A stretch of DNA of 64,000 nt from Hymenolepis diminuta (lineage: Eukaryota > Platyhelminthes > Cestoda > Cyclophyllidea > Hymenolepididae). Positions 40,954 through 52,000 of the stretch are shown here, in pieces. The first letter of the stretch is position 1. Each line of letters opens with the position of its first letter. Under the pieces are notes generated by a model, which saw nothing but the letters and a program-made list of their open reading frames with translations, did not search any database and had not been told where the DNA came from. The stretch is from NCBI GenBank assembly GCA_900708905.1, contig CAADRB010000021.1, positions 894,258 to 958,257 on the forward strand, given 5' to 3'. The translations under genes and the position numbers were made by a program.

Positions 40954-41662
40954 ATGTCCATAATACAGTGGTCGCTTACTGCTCTGAATGCTGTACAGAT
41001 GGTCTCGAGACTCTTTATTCAGAGCTTATCAGCAATTAAAACTCTCCAGACTTCCCGTTCACTTGGTCTAATACGACAATCCTTTTCCAAACACAAATGG
41101 CTAATATTCAACATTCTTCTATGTGGGGGCACGAGTTTCGTTGCTGATGTCACCTCTCAATATATTTGTTGTGATAGTAAGTCATTTGCTAATCCATCTA
41201 TATACTTACAATTTACTTTTTTGCTTTCTAGAGGAAAAGAAATTTCATATTGAATGCGAACGAGTATGTGCATTCACCGCAACCTCCTTAGTCCTAGCCC
41301 CAGCTGTGCATCACTGGTACATCTTCCTTGATAACATCGCCGTGGGAACATCGGCCACGGCTATAGCAAAGAAACTAGCTTACGATAGTCTTATTTTCTC
41401 GCCCCTCTATATCCTCTTATTCTACTGTTGTCAAAGTGTCTTTGAAAGAAAGCAATGCTCCGAATGCTTCTATAAACTCCATACCAACGGTCCAATCCTC
41501 TGGATATCCGAATCTTTCAGCTGGATTCCCATCCAGATTGTAAATTTCCGACTTGTGCCCCTAAGGTATCGCGTTTTGTATGATAATGTAGTTTCCTTCT
41601 GCTTCGACACTCTATACTCTTCCGTTTATCACACGGATGAAATTCTACCACCTCACTATTAA
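40954..41662 (+). CDS. MPV17L2: Mpv17/PMP22 family membrane protein, MPV17L2-like
   Basis: Two exons (40954-41176 and 41232-41662) with a 55-base intron encode 217 residues, the usual family length. Human MPV17L2 is a mitochondrial inner-membrane protein linked to mitoribosome assembly; other members sit in peroxisomes. Family marks are AVHHWYIFLDNI (human LHYWYLSLDRL), YDSLIFSPLYILLFYCCQS for a membrane helix, WIPIQIVNFRLVPLRYRVLY, the family signature, and DTLYSSVYHTDE at the end. Several hydrophobic segments fit the four-helix fold. The N-terminus has basic and Ser residues before the first helix, fitting mitochondrial import. The start at 40954 is the first ATG of the frame, but the bases just after it (cataatacag) could also be a splice acceptor, so an upstream 5' exon is possible. 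It is tail to tail with PSMA6, stop codons 94 bases apart. Confidence 0.85.
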
Positions 41663-41745
41663 GAAAATAGACGACCCTTTAAGTATGAAAAACGTCTTTT
41701 TACTGATGAAAAAGGGCAGAAATGTTGACGGAAAACAGTAGAAAA

Positions 41746-41754
41746 TTTATTAAA
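41746..41754. terminator. Overlapping poly(A) signals for MPV17L2 and PSMA6
   Basis: On the minus strand AATAAA (41751-41746) lies about six bases past the PSMA6 stop codon. On the plus strand ATTAAA (41749-41754) is the first candidate signal for MPV17L2. They overlap by three bases, so the two mRNAs would overlap by their 3' ends. Confidence 0.5.
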
Positions 41755-41756
41755 TT

Positions 41757-42701
41757 TTAATCCTTTTCCGCCATTCTTGTAAGGTGACGATCAATCTCTT
41801 CAACAGTTAGAGCTCTGTAGGATATAAAATTTCGTGTAAACTTCAAATAATAAGCATAACTGAAACAAAGAAACAAAGACACACCTGAAAATAGGGTCTT
41901 GCTTAGAGACGACTCCAATCTCGAGTTCTGTAGCCTTAAACTCAAGAGAAAGTACATGCGATAGACAGCTAATAGCCGCCTCGATAGCATCATCTAACGT
42001 ATATTTTTGGTGCTTTCTGAACTGAAAATAATAAAAAATAAACATAAGTTGTCTTATTTATTAATACAACAATAGCTAAATTATTGTACCTTCTTTTCTA
42101 AGTAGTTCTTCGCCTCTATTTGCTTAGTTCCGACGGCAGTGGCTTTATGTCCAGAAACAAAACCACTGGGATCAGTTTTATACAACTGTGCACAGCCGAG
42201 CTCTTCATCATAAGAGATAGCCATCATAGAACATCCAAGAGGACGCATTTCAGCCGATTGAGTGTATACTTGGTTAATTTCCCCGATTCGTTTTAAGAGG
42301 ACATCACATGGCATTTCATAGCTACGAAATAATTAGAAAAAGGGAACACAAACCCAAATTTGTATTGAAAATTAGCTGCTTCGATACGAGCGCGATGAAC
42401 TTGAGCACGACAATCCGGCATCATTCCTGTCATGAGACATCCCGTATGTGGAGTCAGTGAAAAAAGACGAGAAACTGAGTCACGTTCAATTAATTTATCT
42501 GGTAATTTGCACTGGCAAGCAACAACAGCACAATCTTCTCCTCGAATAGCAACTGAAGTTAATCCATCGAGACTGATTGCCTTAAAAGTATACTCTGAAA
42601 AGTAAAAAGGGAAGGTTGCACGCACCAACTTGAAATAATCTTCCTTCGGGGGAAAATATTGTCATATACTGATCAAATCCACTTGTACTTGCCGACGACA
42701 T
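41757..42701 (-). CDS. PSMA6: Proteasome subunit alpha type-6
   Basis: One of the seven alpha subunits forming the outer ring of the 20S proteasome core. Five exons (42701-42626, 42594-42354, 42321-42090, 42021-41885, 41814-41757) encode 247 residues; human PSMA6 has 246. The alpha-subunit signature is intact: [20 protein letters not shown] at residues 8-27, then [34 protein letters not shown] and [19 protein letters not shown] match PSMA6 specifically (human [33 protein letters not shown]). The first two introns are 31 and 32 bases, the later two 68 and 70. The end, [14 protein letters not shown], matches human EAEIDAHLVALAERD. The start is fixed by the family's short N-terminus. It is divergent from POLR1B and convergent with MPV17L2. 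Confidence 0.96.
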
Positions 42702-43044
42702 CACTAATAATGACAAAAGTAAACAATTCAAGCTTGAGCAATTTACCTAGTAGGCATAAACAAGGGCGACGTGCTAATTTATAGACCATAATTGAAAGTA
42801 AATGTAATAATTTATTTCGTGAAGTTTTAAAAATTATCTTACTCATGGATGCATACTTTATATTGATTATCTTGGCTCATATTAGTTTCACATCTATACC
42901 GGTGTATAACCCATGTTAACTTATCATATTTTTGTCTAATTTTACAACAAAATTACCTCATTTTTTTGTTTTTTATTAGTTGGTCCTTTCTGTAAAAGCC
43001 ATTGTTTGAATGCCTAACGGCTTCTTCGTCTACTTTGATTTTCG
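42702..43044. promoter_or_regulatory. Shared upstream region of PSMA6 and POLR1B
   Basis: These 343 bases lie between two divergent start codons and probably form a bidirectional promoter. An in-frame TGA at 43036 lies just before the POLR1B ATG, so that coding region does not extend further left without another exon. Confidence 0.5.
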
Positions 43045-46000
43045 ATGCATGTGCGTTCGGGCAGGATGCATGGATCAAAGAGAGTGATCGAAAATGAAAA
43101 AATGCAGAGATTATCTCGAGCTCATGTAGATTCGTTTAATTTTATGGTTCGGGTTGGATTAAAGAGAATGCTAGAAGTGAGTTTATTTTGTAAAGTTAAT
43201 CCTTTTAGTATTTGCAACCTATATATTTTCATGTTGGTGATGAAGAATACTCACTAGGCGTTGAGGTAAGCCAACGTTTTCATTTCCTATTCTTTTAGCA
43301 TTTAGAAATAGGCCAGCCAATGGAACCGAACTTGAAGTCTACATTAATATACCCTCATGAAGTACGTAGCATTATTTCTTATTGTGATTTTTAGTGTCGA
43401 AGAAATGGAGAAACGTATGCGGGCACTCTGAAAATGTCAATCAGAATTCGAAGCAAATCTGTCGATTTCGGCGTTGTTGATGTTGCAGGAGGCACGATTC
43501 CAGTTATGGTTATGTCAGATTTGTGCAATCTTTCTAAATTGCCTCGATCAGAGTTTTACAAAGTGAATGAAGAAACCCGTGAACTGGGCGGCTACTTTAT
43601 CGTTAATGGTAACGAAAAAGTTCTTCGAATGATTATCATGGCTCGTCGGAATTATGTATGTCCTCGTTTAATTATATTTTTTTCTTTTAGCCGATTGCTG
43701 TTTCACGATCATCCTTTAAAAAACGAGGTACTGGTTTTACAGAATATTGTGTAATTATGCGTTGTGTCCGAGAAGATGAAACTGCTGCTGTAAGTTTATC
43801 CATTTAAAACTCTTAATCAGCTAACTTCATCCCTTTGTGGTAAATCCTTCTTTTTCATTTATAGCCCGTTATGCTGCATTGGGTTACGAATGGTGAACCC
43901 GTATTAGCTTTCACAGTTGAGAATGAGCAAGTATTCGTTCCAGTCTCAGTTCTACTCCGTGCTCTCGTTGACAAGACTGAGTTTGAAATCTATGAGGACA
44001 TTATTCGTGGTGGTGGAAATTCTCTATCTCTTGAGGAGTAGTATTGTCTTTCCAATTCTTACTTTAACTCTGCCTTTGTTTAGACATGCAATAAAAATCC
44101 TGAATCGATGTAAAGAGGAGGACTACAGTAGTCAGGCTCGTGCGCTTAGCCACATTGGTAGACTCTTCCGTTTAAAGATGTACCTCTCCAAATGTCTTAG
44201 TGATCTTGAGGTTGGTAAACACTTACTTACGTAAGTCTATTTACTAAAATTTACTGGTAATATCATCTTTATACATTTATCTAAATGGATATTTCTTTTT
44301 CCCCCTTAGAGAATATGTTCTTATTCACACTAAGAGTTTTTTCGACAAGTACCATATTCTCTGGTACGTTTACTGATATAATTTCAGTGAAATATAGTAA
44401 TAATAAATAAAGCTGTCCTTTTGTATAATACGCTACTTTGTTTTCTTTTTTTCAGCTACATGATCCGCAAGCTGCATACCTTTGTTTCGGGTGGCTGCTG
44501 TGTTGAAAACAATGATAATTTGATGTTCCAAGAGGTTCTTCTTCCTGGTACTCAGTATGTGCAACTTTTGAGAGTAAGTTTGCGACTTTAGGTAATTATT
44601 AATCTTTATCCAACGTTGTATCACAAAATGATCAAATCCATATTACAAATCAAAAGAGGGTTAAAATAATCATGTCCATTCAGCTGTAGGGTTTATTCAA
44701 TAGACAGGATTTCTGGACTATCATGCGTTGATTTTATGATGAACAAATCTGACTAACTTCAGTCCTAATTCCAATGTTTCTTCATTTCAGAATCGTATCA
44801 TCACATACCTGCATTCGGCTCGCGAGCAGATTAGCATTGCATCTAGGAGAACAACCAAGCCTCTTGAATACGGTAGGCATTTTCTGCACTCTTCTTTTTT
44901 CATATATGTCTAATTCCATGTCCGATCACGTTGTAGCCAACTTTCGCCAAGCCTTGAATCGTACCTATGCTGAAGTGACAAGCAATATGACATCTTTCAT
45001 AATGACTGGCAATCTTCCGGGTACCTCAAAAGCCGTTTTAGGTCGTCTCTTGAACGGTCAGTCTACGGGTCTATCAGTTACTGTGGATACCATCAATTTT
45101 CTGCGCTTTGCTGCTCAATTTCGGGCTGTTCATCGCGGTGCTATGTTCACAGATATGAGAACTACATCGGTGCGACGTCTTCAACCCGAAGCTTTTGGGT
45201 TTATTTGTCCTGTCAATACACCTGATGGGTCGCCTTGTGGTCTTCTTAACCACTTTGCAAAAAATACTGAAGTATGTCATCGTTTATTATGTTTTAGACA
45301 GTCTTATGTTATCTTATTCTCTCGTTTCATCTTGTTTTAATTGTATTGTACTAGCTGGGGAAAAGTCTGTTGAGCACACCGCTTAGTTCAAGAGAACTAA
45401 TTGCTAAGGTGAAGGGGAGAACATAGATTATCTAATTAATAATAATAGGTTTGAAAAAGAAATGGAAAGATGAGGTAGAAAATTGGAACAAAGATCGACA
45501 ATATTACTCCTCAATCTTTGACATTCCCATATATTTTTTGTCAAAAGCATAGATCAGCTAGAAAATGGTTTAGCATTTGCCCCTTATCGAGGGGTCAAAG
45601 ATGTTTCATTTCAGTGTATTTATTTTGGAAATGAGGGTGAATATGGGTAGATATAATTATTTGTTCTCCACTTCTTGGCCTGCGCAACCGTTGCTTGTAA
45701 AATGTATTTCATTATAATGAGGTATTCATAAGATTAGCTAAGGCAAGAATTATGCACAAATTTGAATCACGGGCCTTAAGCTTTTCTCATGTTTGTCAAA
45801 CTGTGGCCAAGCTGAAGGTTGGGTTCGTCTATGGCAGTTACCTTAGGATCAGGGATTTTGATTTTTTAATTATTGGGTGCTACTGATTAAGTAGACAATT
45901 TATCATATCATCGGTTTTTAGCTAATTATCGTGCATTCTACTGATGTATAACCTCGTTTCTCTTTGAAATTAGATAACATATTATCAAACTTCTCTTACC

Positions 46001-49000
46001 ATTTTATGCTCTTAATATGCCTCCATCATGTACTGAGAGTGATCTTATGTAGAATGTCAACTCAGTATTCGTCAAATTTCACAATTTAAAGCATCCATAT
46101 ATGAAGTATTTGATTTCGGTCCACTAAATTTTCGTTGGAATTTTTAGCCTGGAGTCTTGTATAATCGAATATGTTTGATTGCTCAGAAGTTGATAAATTT
46201 TTCATAGAAGCCCATAAAAACGACGTCTTTTGTTGAAACTTATCTATAGGATTCCTCTGGAATTCTTTGTGCAAGCTCTTCACCTTTTCTGGTTCCGTGT
46301 TAGCCGTCCCACTGTTAGCCTCTTTAGCATTTTGTTAAATTGACATCTGTAGAACTATTATGGGAACATGTTGAGAATTACGTACGTACTCCAGGGAGAA
46401 GATATCTAGATCACATGTTATTCTATTGTGCTATTTGCAGTACATTAAATGGACAAGCTAGAAACTTGACGACAGAAAGAAGTCAAGTTCATTAAGTCGT
46501 CCGACATCGCTATCGTGGATAAGATTCACTCCATGCATTTTTAAATTTGTGGCTTAATACTAATACATTTTAATAATTCACATTCCATTCCTGTTTACTT
46601 TAGGTGGTGACAGAAACACCAAGTGATTCCATGATTGACGACTTGGCGCAATGGCTTCGAAAGCACTACGTTCGACCGGTAGAGCTCTCCCAACAGCTGA
46701 TGGGACATGAGGAGCATTGTGGAATCTTTCCAGTCCTTCTTGATGGTCGTCTAGTTGGCTGGGCACCCTCTGGTCTAGCTGCAAAGGAACTCGCTTGCAC
46801 GCTGCGTATCGCTAAGCTAGATAAGAATTGCAGCCTAGTGCCCTCAAACCTCGAGATCTGTCTGGTAGCACCCACAGACACAGCGAGTCAATATCCTAGT
46901 CTTTATCTCTTTACCGGGAGTTCACGTCTCCTACGACCAGTCTACAGTTACGTTCGTACTGGTGGGTGCAAGTTGGACAACCCGGAGATCGAAATGATTG
47001 GGACATTTGAGCAGCCCTACTTGGACATCCCCGTCACTCAAAAGGAGCTTTTGCAACGCTCTCCCGAGGATAGACTCCATAGGGAAATTTCACCGGAGGA
47101 CATCTTTAGTTTCATTGCTTCTCTCACGCCGTTTTGTGATTTCAATCAGGTATGAGCACGCACAATACAGACTGCTATACCTTTTTGTTAGTTGACAAAA
47201 TTCTCGATTTCCAATACCCAGAGAGAGAGGATGCAACACTAATTTTGGGTGGAGAGGTAGTATTATGGAGCGTCCATAGTGAGAAATTCTAATATTGCCA
47301 CCCTCTTTACTAGCCAGACTTAAGTAAATCGGTCGATCAAGGGCATTGTGCTCGTGGCCTCTGACAAATAGTGTTCACCGCATAGGACCAAATGATTTCA
47401 TTTATTAATTTATGAATATGTGAGTATACTATGAACTTATAAAATAATATCACCACTAGTTTCTGCTGTTACAACCTAGATATTTTTAGGCTACCATTCA
47501 CTCAGACCCGGAGAGCGAGAGTCACTCCAAGGCACTTTAATTAACAAGCAAAACATTTGTCGGGGTGATAGTCTTCATATGAATGGCATTAAGATGTCAG
47601 GTGAAATTTACCCCCTCTTATTGATGAGGCCGAGATGTCTTTGGGTAACCATCTGACTCCGTGGTCTTGAGTCATGTTTGTTGGTATAGTTGTCATTATT
47701 TTGCCTTTCAGTTACAATCACCTTTTAGGTCCAACATGCTACGTCTTACATTTCATCAAGGACCACGAAATTTTAAAGTTTTTGATTAGAAGATTGTTTC
47801 GTATTTCCGTCGTCCATTAAAGTGTTGGGTTGAGATGTTATTCTCATACTTCATCAAATTCCTATTTTATTTGTCCTATTCTACTGTCAGAGTTCAATTT
47901 CTTTTTTTGGGCATATAATCTTGAACTATGTTTACCCTCTTTTTAAAGTTCCTTTCTTTTATTACGACGTTTCAAGAAATTTGGCTCGGGGAACTTTTCC
48001 CTCTACATTTTTTCATTAAATTCATATCTTCCTTTTTCAGTCACCTCGTAACTTGTACCAGTGCCAGATGGGTAAACAGAGTATCGCCTTCTCTAATTAC
48101 TCCTATATGTATCGATCCGATCCAAAGTTCTACCGTCTATTCATTCCACAATCTCCGCTGGTTCGAACAAAAACCTACGTTGATTATGACGTTGATCATT
48201 ATCCTGTTGGAATTAATGCTATTGTTGCCGTCCTTTCCTACACTGTAAGCGTCACTGCCTCCAATACCCCGTATTATCTCTTCCTAAAAAACGTCTTGTA
48301 ATTCCATTTCTCTCCCCTTTAGGGTTACGATATGGAAGACGCTATGGTTATCAACAAGGCTTCATACGACAGAGGTATAGCAGATGCCTGTATCTACAAG
48401 ACAGAAATAATCGATCTGCGCCAATATTCCACAAAAAATAGCCGAGCAAAGGATGCTGAGCACTACTTTGGTACAATTATTATTCCCTTTGATATTTTAT
48501 TTTGAATTGCGTCCTTAACTTCTGACTTGTTTTTGTTTTATTTTATAGGGGGTAATGAGAAAGATCTTCCTTCCGATATCGATTTCGACGGATTGCCACG
48601 AATTGGAGCTAAATTAATTCCAGGAAAGAGTACTTTCTACGTCTATACTCACAGGGAAACTAAAAAGATGACCACCGTTGTCTACAAGGGCCAGTTTGGT
48701 TATGTGGATTCTATCTCAAATCATGGAGTTAGTTATAAGGTATTCTATTTAATGGCATTCGGTAGTTTGTTTATTTTGCCATTTAGGTGACTATTACACT
48801 GCGTATCCCACGTCGGCCGGATATTGGTGATAAGTACAGTAGTCGTCACGGTCAAAAGGGTATCAACAGTATTCTCATGTCACCTTCTGATCTACCCTTC
48901 TCTACGAAAACTGGAATGATTCCAGATCTTATCTTCAATCCTCACGGTTTCCCAACTCGTATGACAATGGGCATGCTGATTGAATTTTTGGCTGGGAAAT

Positions 49001-52000
49001 CTTCGGCATTGACAGGTGAGTGGAAGTTGTAGCGGGCCACCAGATTGTAGAGGGTCACCGGTTTGTAGTGGCAGAGTCACCAATTTGTGGTAGGAGTAGT
49101 TCACCAGTTTGTAGCGGTAGTTGGCTAACAGTAAATGAAAAGAAAACAACACAAGGATTGCGTTGATCAGGTTATATTGAATAAAGTCCAGTACAGAGTC
49201 TCAATAGAGAAATAGGAGATTNGAGAAGGACGGAGCTATGGAAAGAGGCGTTGGACGAGGTAGGGTCCCTTGGTGTGTTCCCTGTCGTGTGTCTGATGGA
49301 GGCTATTTATAATCGAGACTTTGGGTGAGGATACGCATAAGGATATGGTTGCATGCGTACTTAATTGGTCGAAATGATTGTAGGAAAAGGAAGGGTCAGT
49401 GCAGACAAGACTGGTTAATAGCGGGGTTGATTAAACGGTGTCTGCTACTATCGTCTGAGGTATGTTTACCTTTTTTCGATCGATGAGAAATAGGTCAGCT
49501 GAGGATACAGGATGTTGGTCTATAGAGTGCATGGGGTCACAGGAAAGGTTAAAAGTTTACAGACATNNNTATAAAGATAATTAAATTTAGTGATGATTAG
49601 AGATGGTGTAAGATAAAATATTTCGGATAAAAGGGATTCATCCTTCAAAGTTAATGGTAATTTCATTGCCTAGCATGTCGCGAGTGGGAGGTCGCTCGTG
49701 TATATCATAGTGGTCTTGCTAAGCTATCAACCTCCTAGTTTTTACGATGCTTTAACACTTCTCCCTAACCTCCTCCCTATTAAAAAATAGACAATAGAGA
49801 AAGAAGATAAAGTAGTATTGAGAGAAAACAAGCAACAGGTCTGTCAGGTAGCTGGTGTGAGAAGCTAAAGAGAAATAGGTGGGGCGTGGCTGATGTTAGA
49901 CAATTTTTCTAAAGCAGCATGGGATATATTTCAGATTCTAGCTTCTCACGGGCTTACATCCATGCTGGTCTGCGTACCTGCAAGTGATTCATAAGTTTAC
50001 CAGCCTCACCTACTTCCAATTTCTCAGTAACAACGTGTTCGGAGGCTTATAAAGCTTTTGGCACTACTCGTTACATACCTTGACTGAAAGTTGGATCACT
50101 TTAATTTGGCTCAAGTTTATGCCTCTGCAACTCCCTTTTTACTCAGCCTCACTAAACGGTGATCTCCATCGTAGATAGGAAAACGATTCTAAAAGACAGT
50201 TTTAAGTCTGCGAGATCCAAGATCGTGATCATCAACGATCACCTTAGTTACAGCGGCTTGCCCCTATCCGATGTTGGGTAAAATTTTATGGGTAATGACT
50301 GATGAAGATAGGAGATGTTTATAAATATACTGGAAATGATTTCAATAAACACACACATAGACCAACAACCATGGGAATGTGTTCATTCCGATTGAGCACT
50401 ATCTTCATCTGGTGTGCTCTCATCAACTACGGGAAGCCAGCCATAGAATTATAAAACCATTTATTCGTACATGATTATATATTCTTAGTACTAACTATGA
50501 TGGCCACAGTTCTAAGCTAATAATCATAAAGACTACGATGGTTAACATCCAACTACCTCATACCGCTAACTTGCTAGTCCCAATATGCCTCAAGCTAGAA
50601 GAGGGTAGAGTAATTTAGTGTGCCTTATTGGGTTAGTAAAAATTAGGCTATAGGTAATGAACTAATAAACATGAAGGGGAAGGACTCGGAGTAATAGGAT
50701 GAAATTAATCCAGATGTCCATATCACAATAACCTGTTGAATTTAACTTTAATTTCAGGCATTTTTACCGACGCCACACCCTTCCAATGGAATGACGAGGT
50801 TCCTCCATACTTAGATTATGGGCGAATACTGGAACAGTATGGATTTGATTACCACGGGACAGAGACAATGGTATCTGGAATTACTGGACAACCTCTTGAG
50901 GCGCACATCTTCATGGGTGTTGTCTATTACCAACGTCTGCGTCATATGGTCGCTGATAAATATCAGGTTTGTTTTCTTTATGTTTCCAAAAAGTTATACT
51001 TATCGTACACAAAAGATATAAATGGGCGATCGCTGTGAAAAATATCTCAATGGGTGTTTATCAATTTTCATGGTGAGAATCGGTGCTTTAGCTGTCCTGA
51101 TCAATGTTCTAAGCCAACCAAGAGAATGAGCAGTACGGTTTAGTTCTCCAGGAATTTTTCGTGTTCGAGAGAAGTATTGAGAAAACAGGTCTAAAACTAG
51201 TTATTTGATGATGGTTAATATCGATTCAGTGTACAGAATTTCATATGATAAAACCCGTACTGAAGTCGTCTGATGACTTGTGTATCACCGATTGCGTGTT
51301 AGGTAATGGAAAAACTCGGTCCCAGAAATTATCTGGCAACTTTCGATTTCTTTAAAAGTTTCGCATGGTCATTGCAGAAAGTGCTAACAGCAATTAACTT
51401 AAATAGAGATGATATCCTGGACTCGCTCTAATGAATAATTCACATTTAACCAACCTTTCCGTTAAAAAAAATCAACTAATGCGATTGGCCATCCACATCA
51501 CTAGGTTTACACCGATAATTGTCGATCTCCAACTTGACAGCCGAGCGCGTTGATCACTGTGTCACTGGTGCACAATCGCATTTAAGATTTTATTTGCACC
51601 AAAGTTTCTTTTTCAGAGAATAATCATATTCTGCGAGAAATTGTTCATTAATGTCTTTATTAAGAAGCCTGGAGATTTAATTTGCTTGTACAACTGCTGT
51701 ATATTAGTGAAATAGGAAATGTTTTTCTTGAAAGGGTATTTTTCTTGCCGTGCTGTTGGTCTCCCTGTATTCGTTGTAACACCTGGAGTATTGTTACTAA
51801 TAATCCGGATTTGAGAGGATAAAAGAAGGACAAGTCATCCTAGGACGCCTTACTGGGAAAATTAGAATTCACTTAGGAGAAATAGTCTATTAGAACTATG
51901 ATCAGCTTGTCGGTAAATGGAATAGTAGTAGGACTCAAATTTGCTACAAACACAATTAGAAAGCTGATAATCATTATACTATTGTGTTAATCACTATCAT

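Noticed and set aside
47600..47660. A hammerhead-ribozyme-like core (ttgatgaggccgaga)
   Set aside because: Two invariant positions differ from CUGAUGA...GAAA and no flanking stems I and III are visible. Hammerheads are known in flatworm SINEs, but this is not supported.
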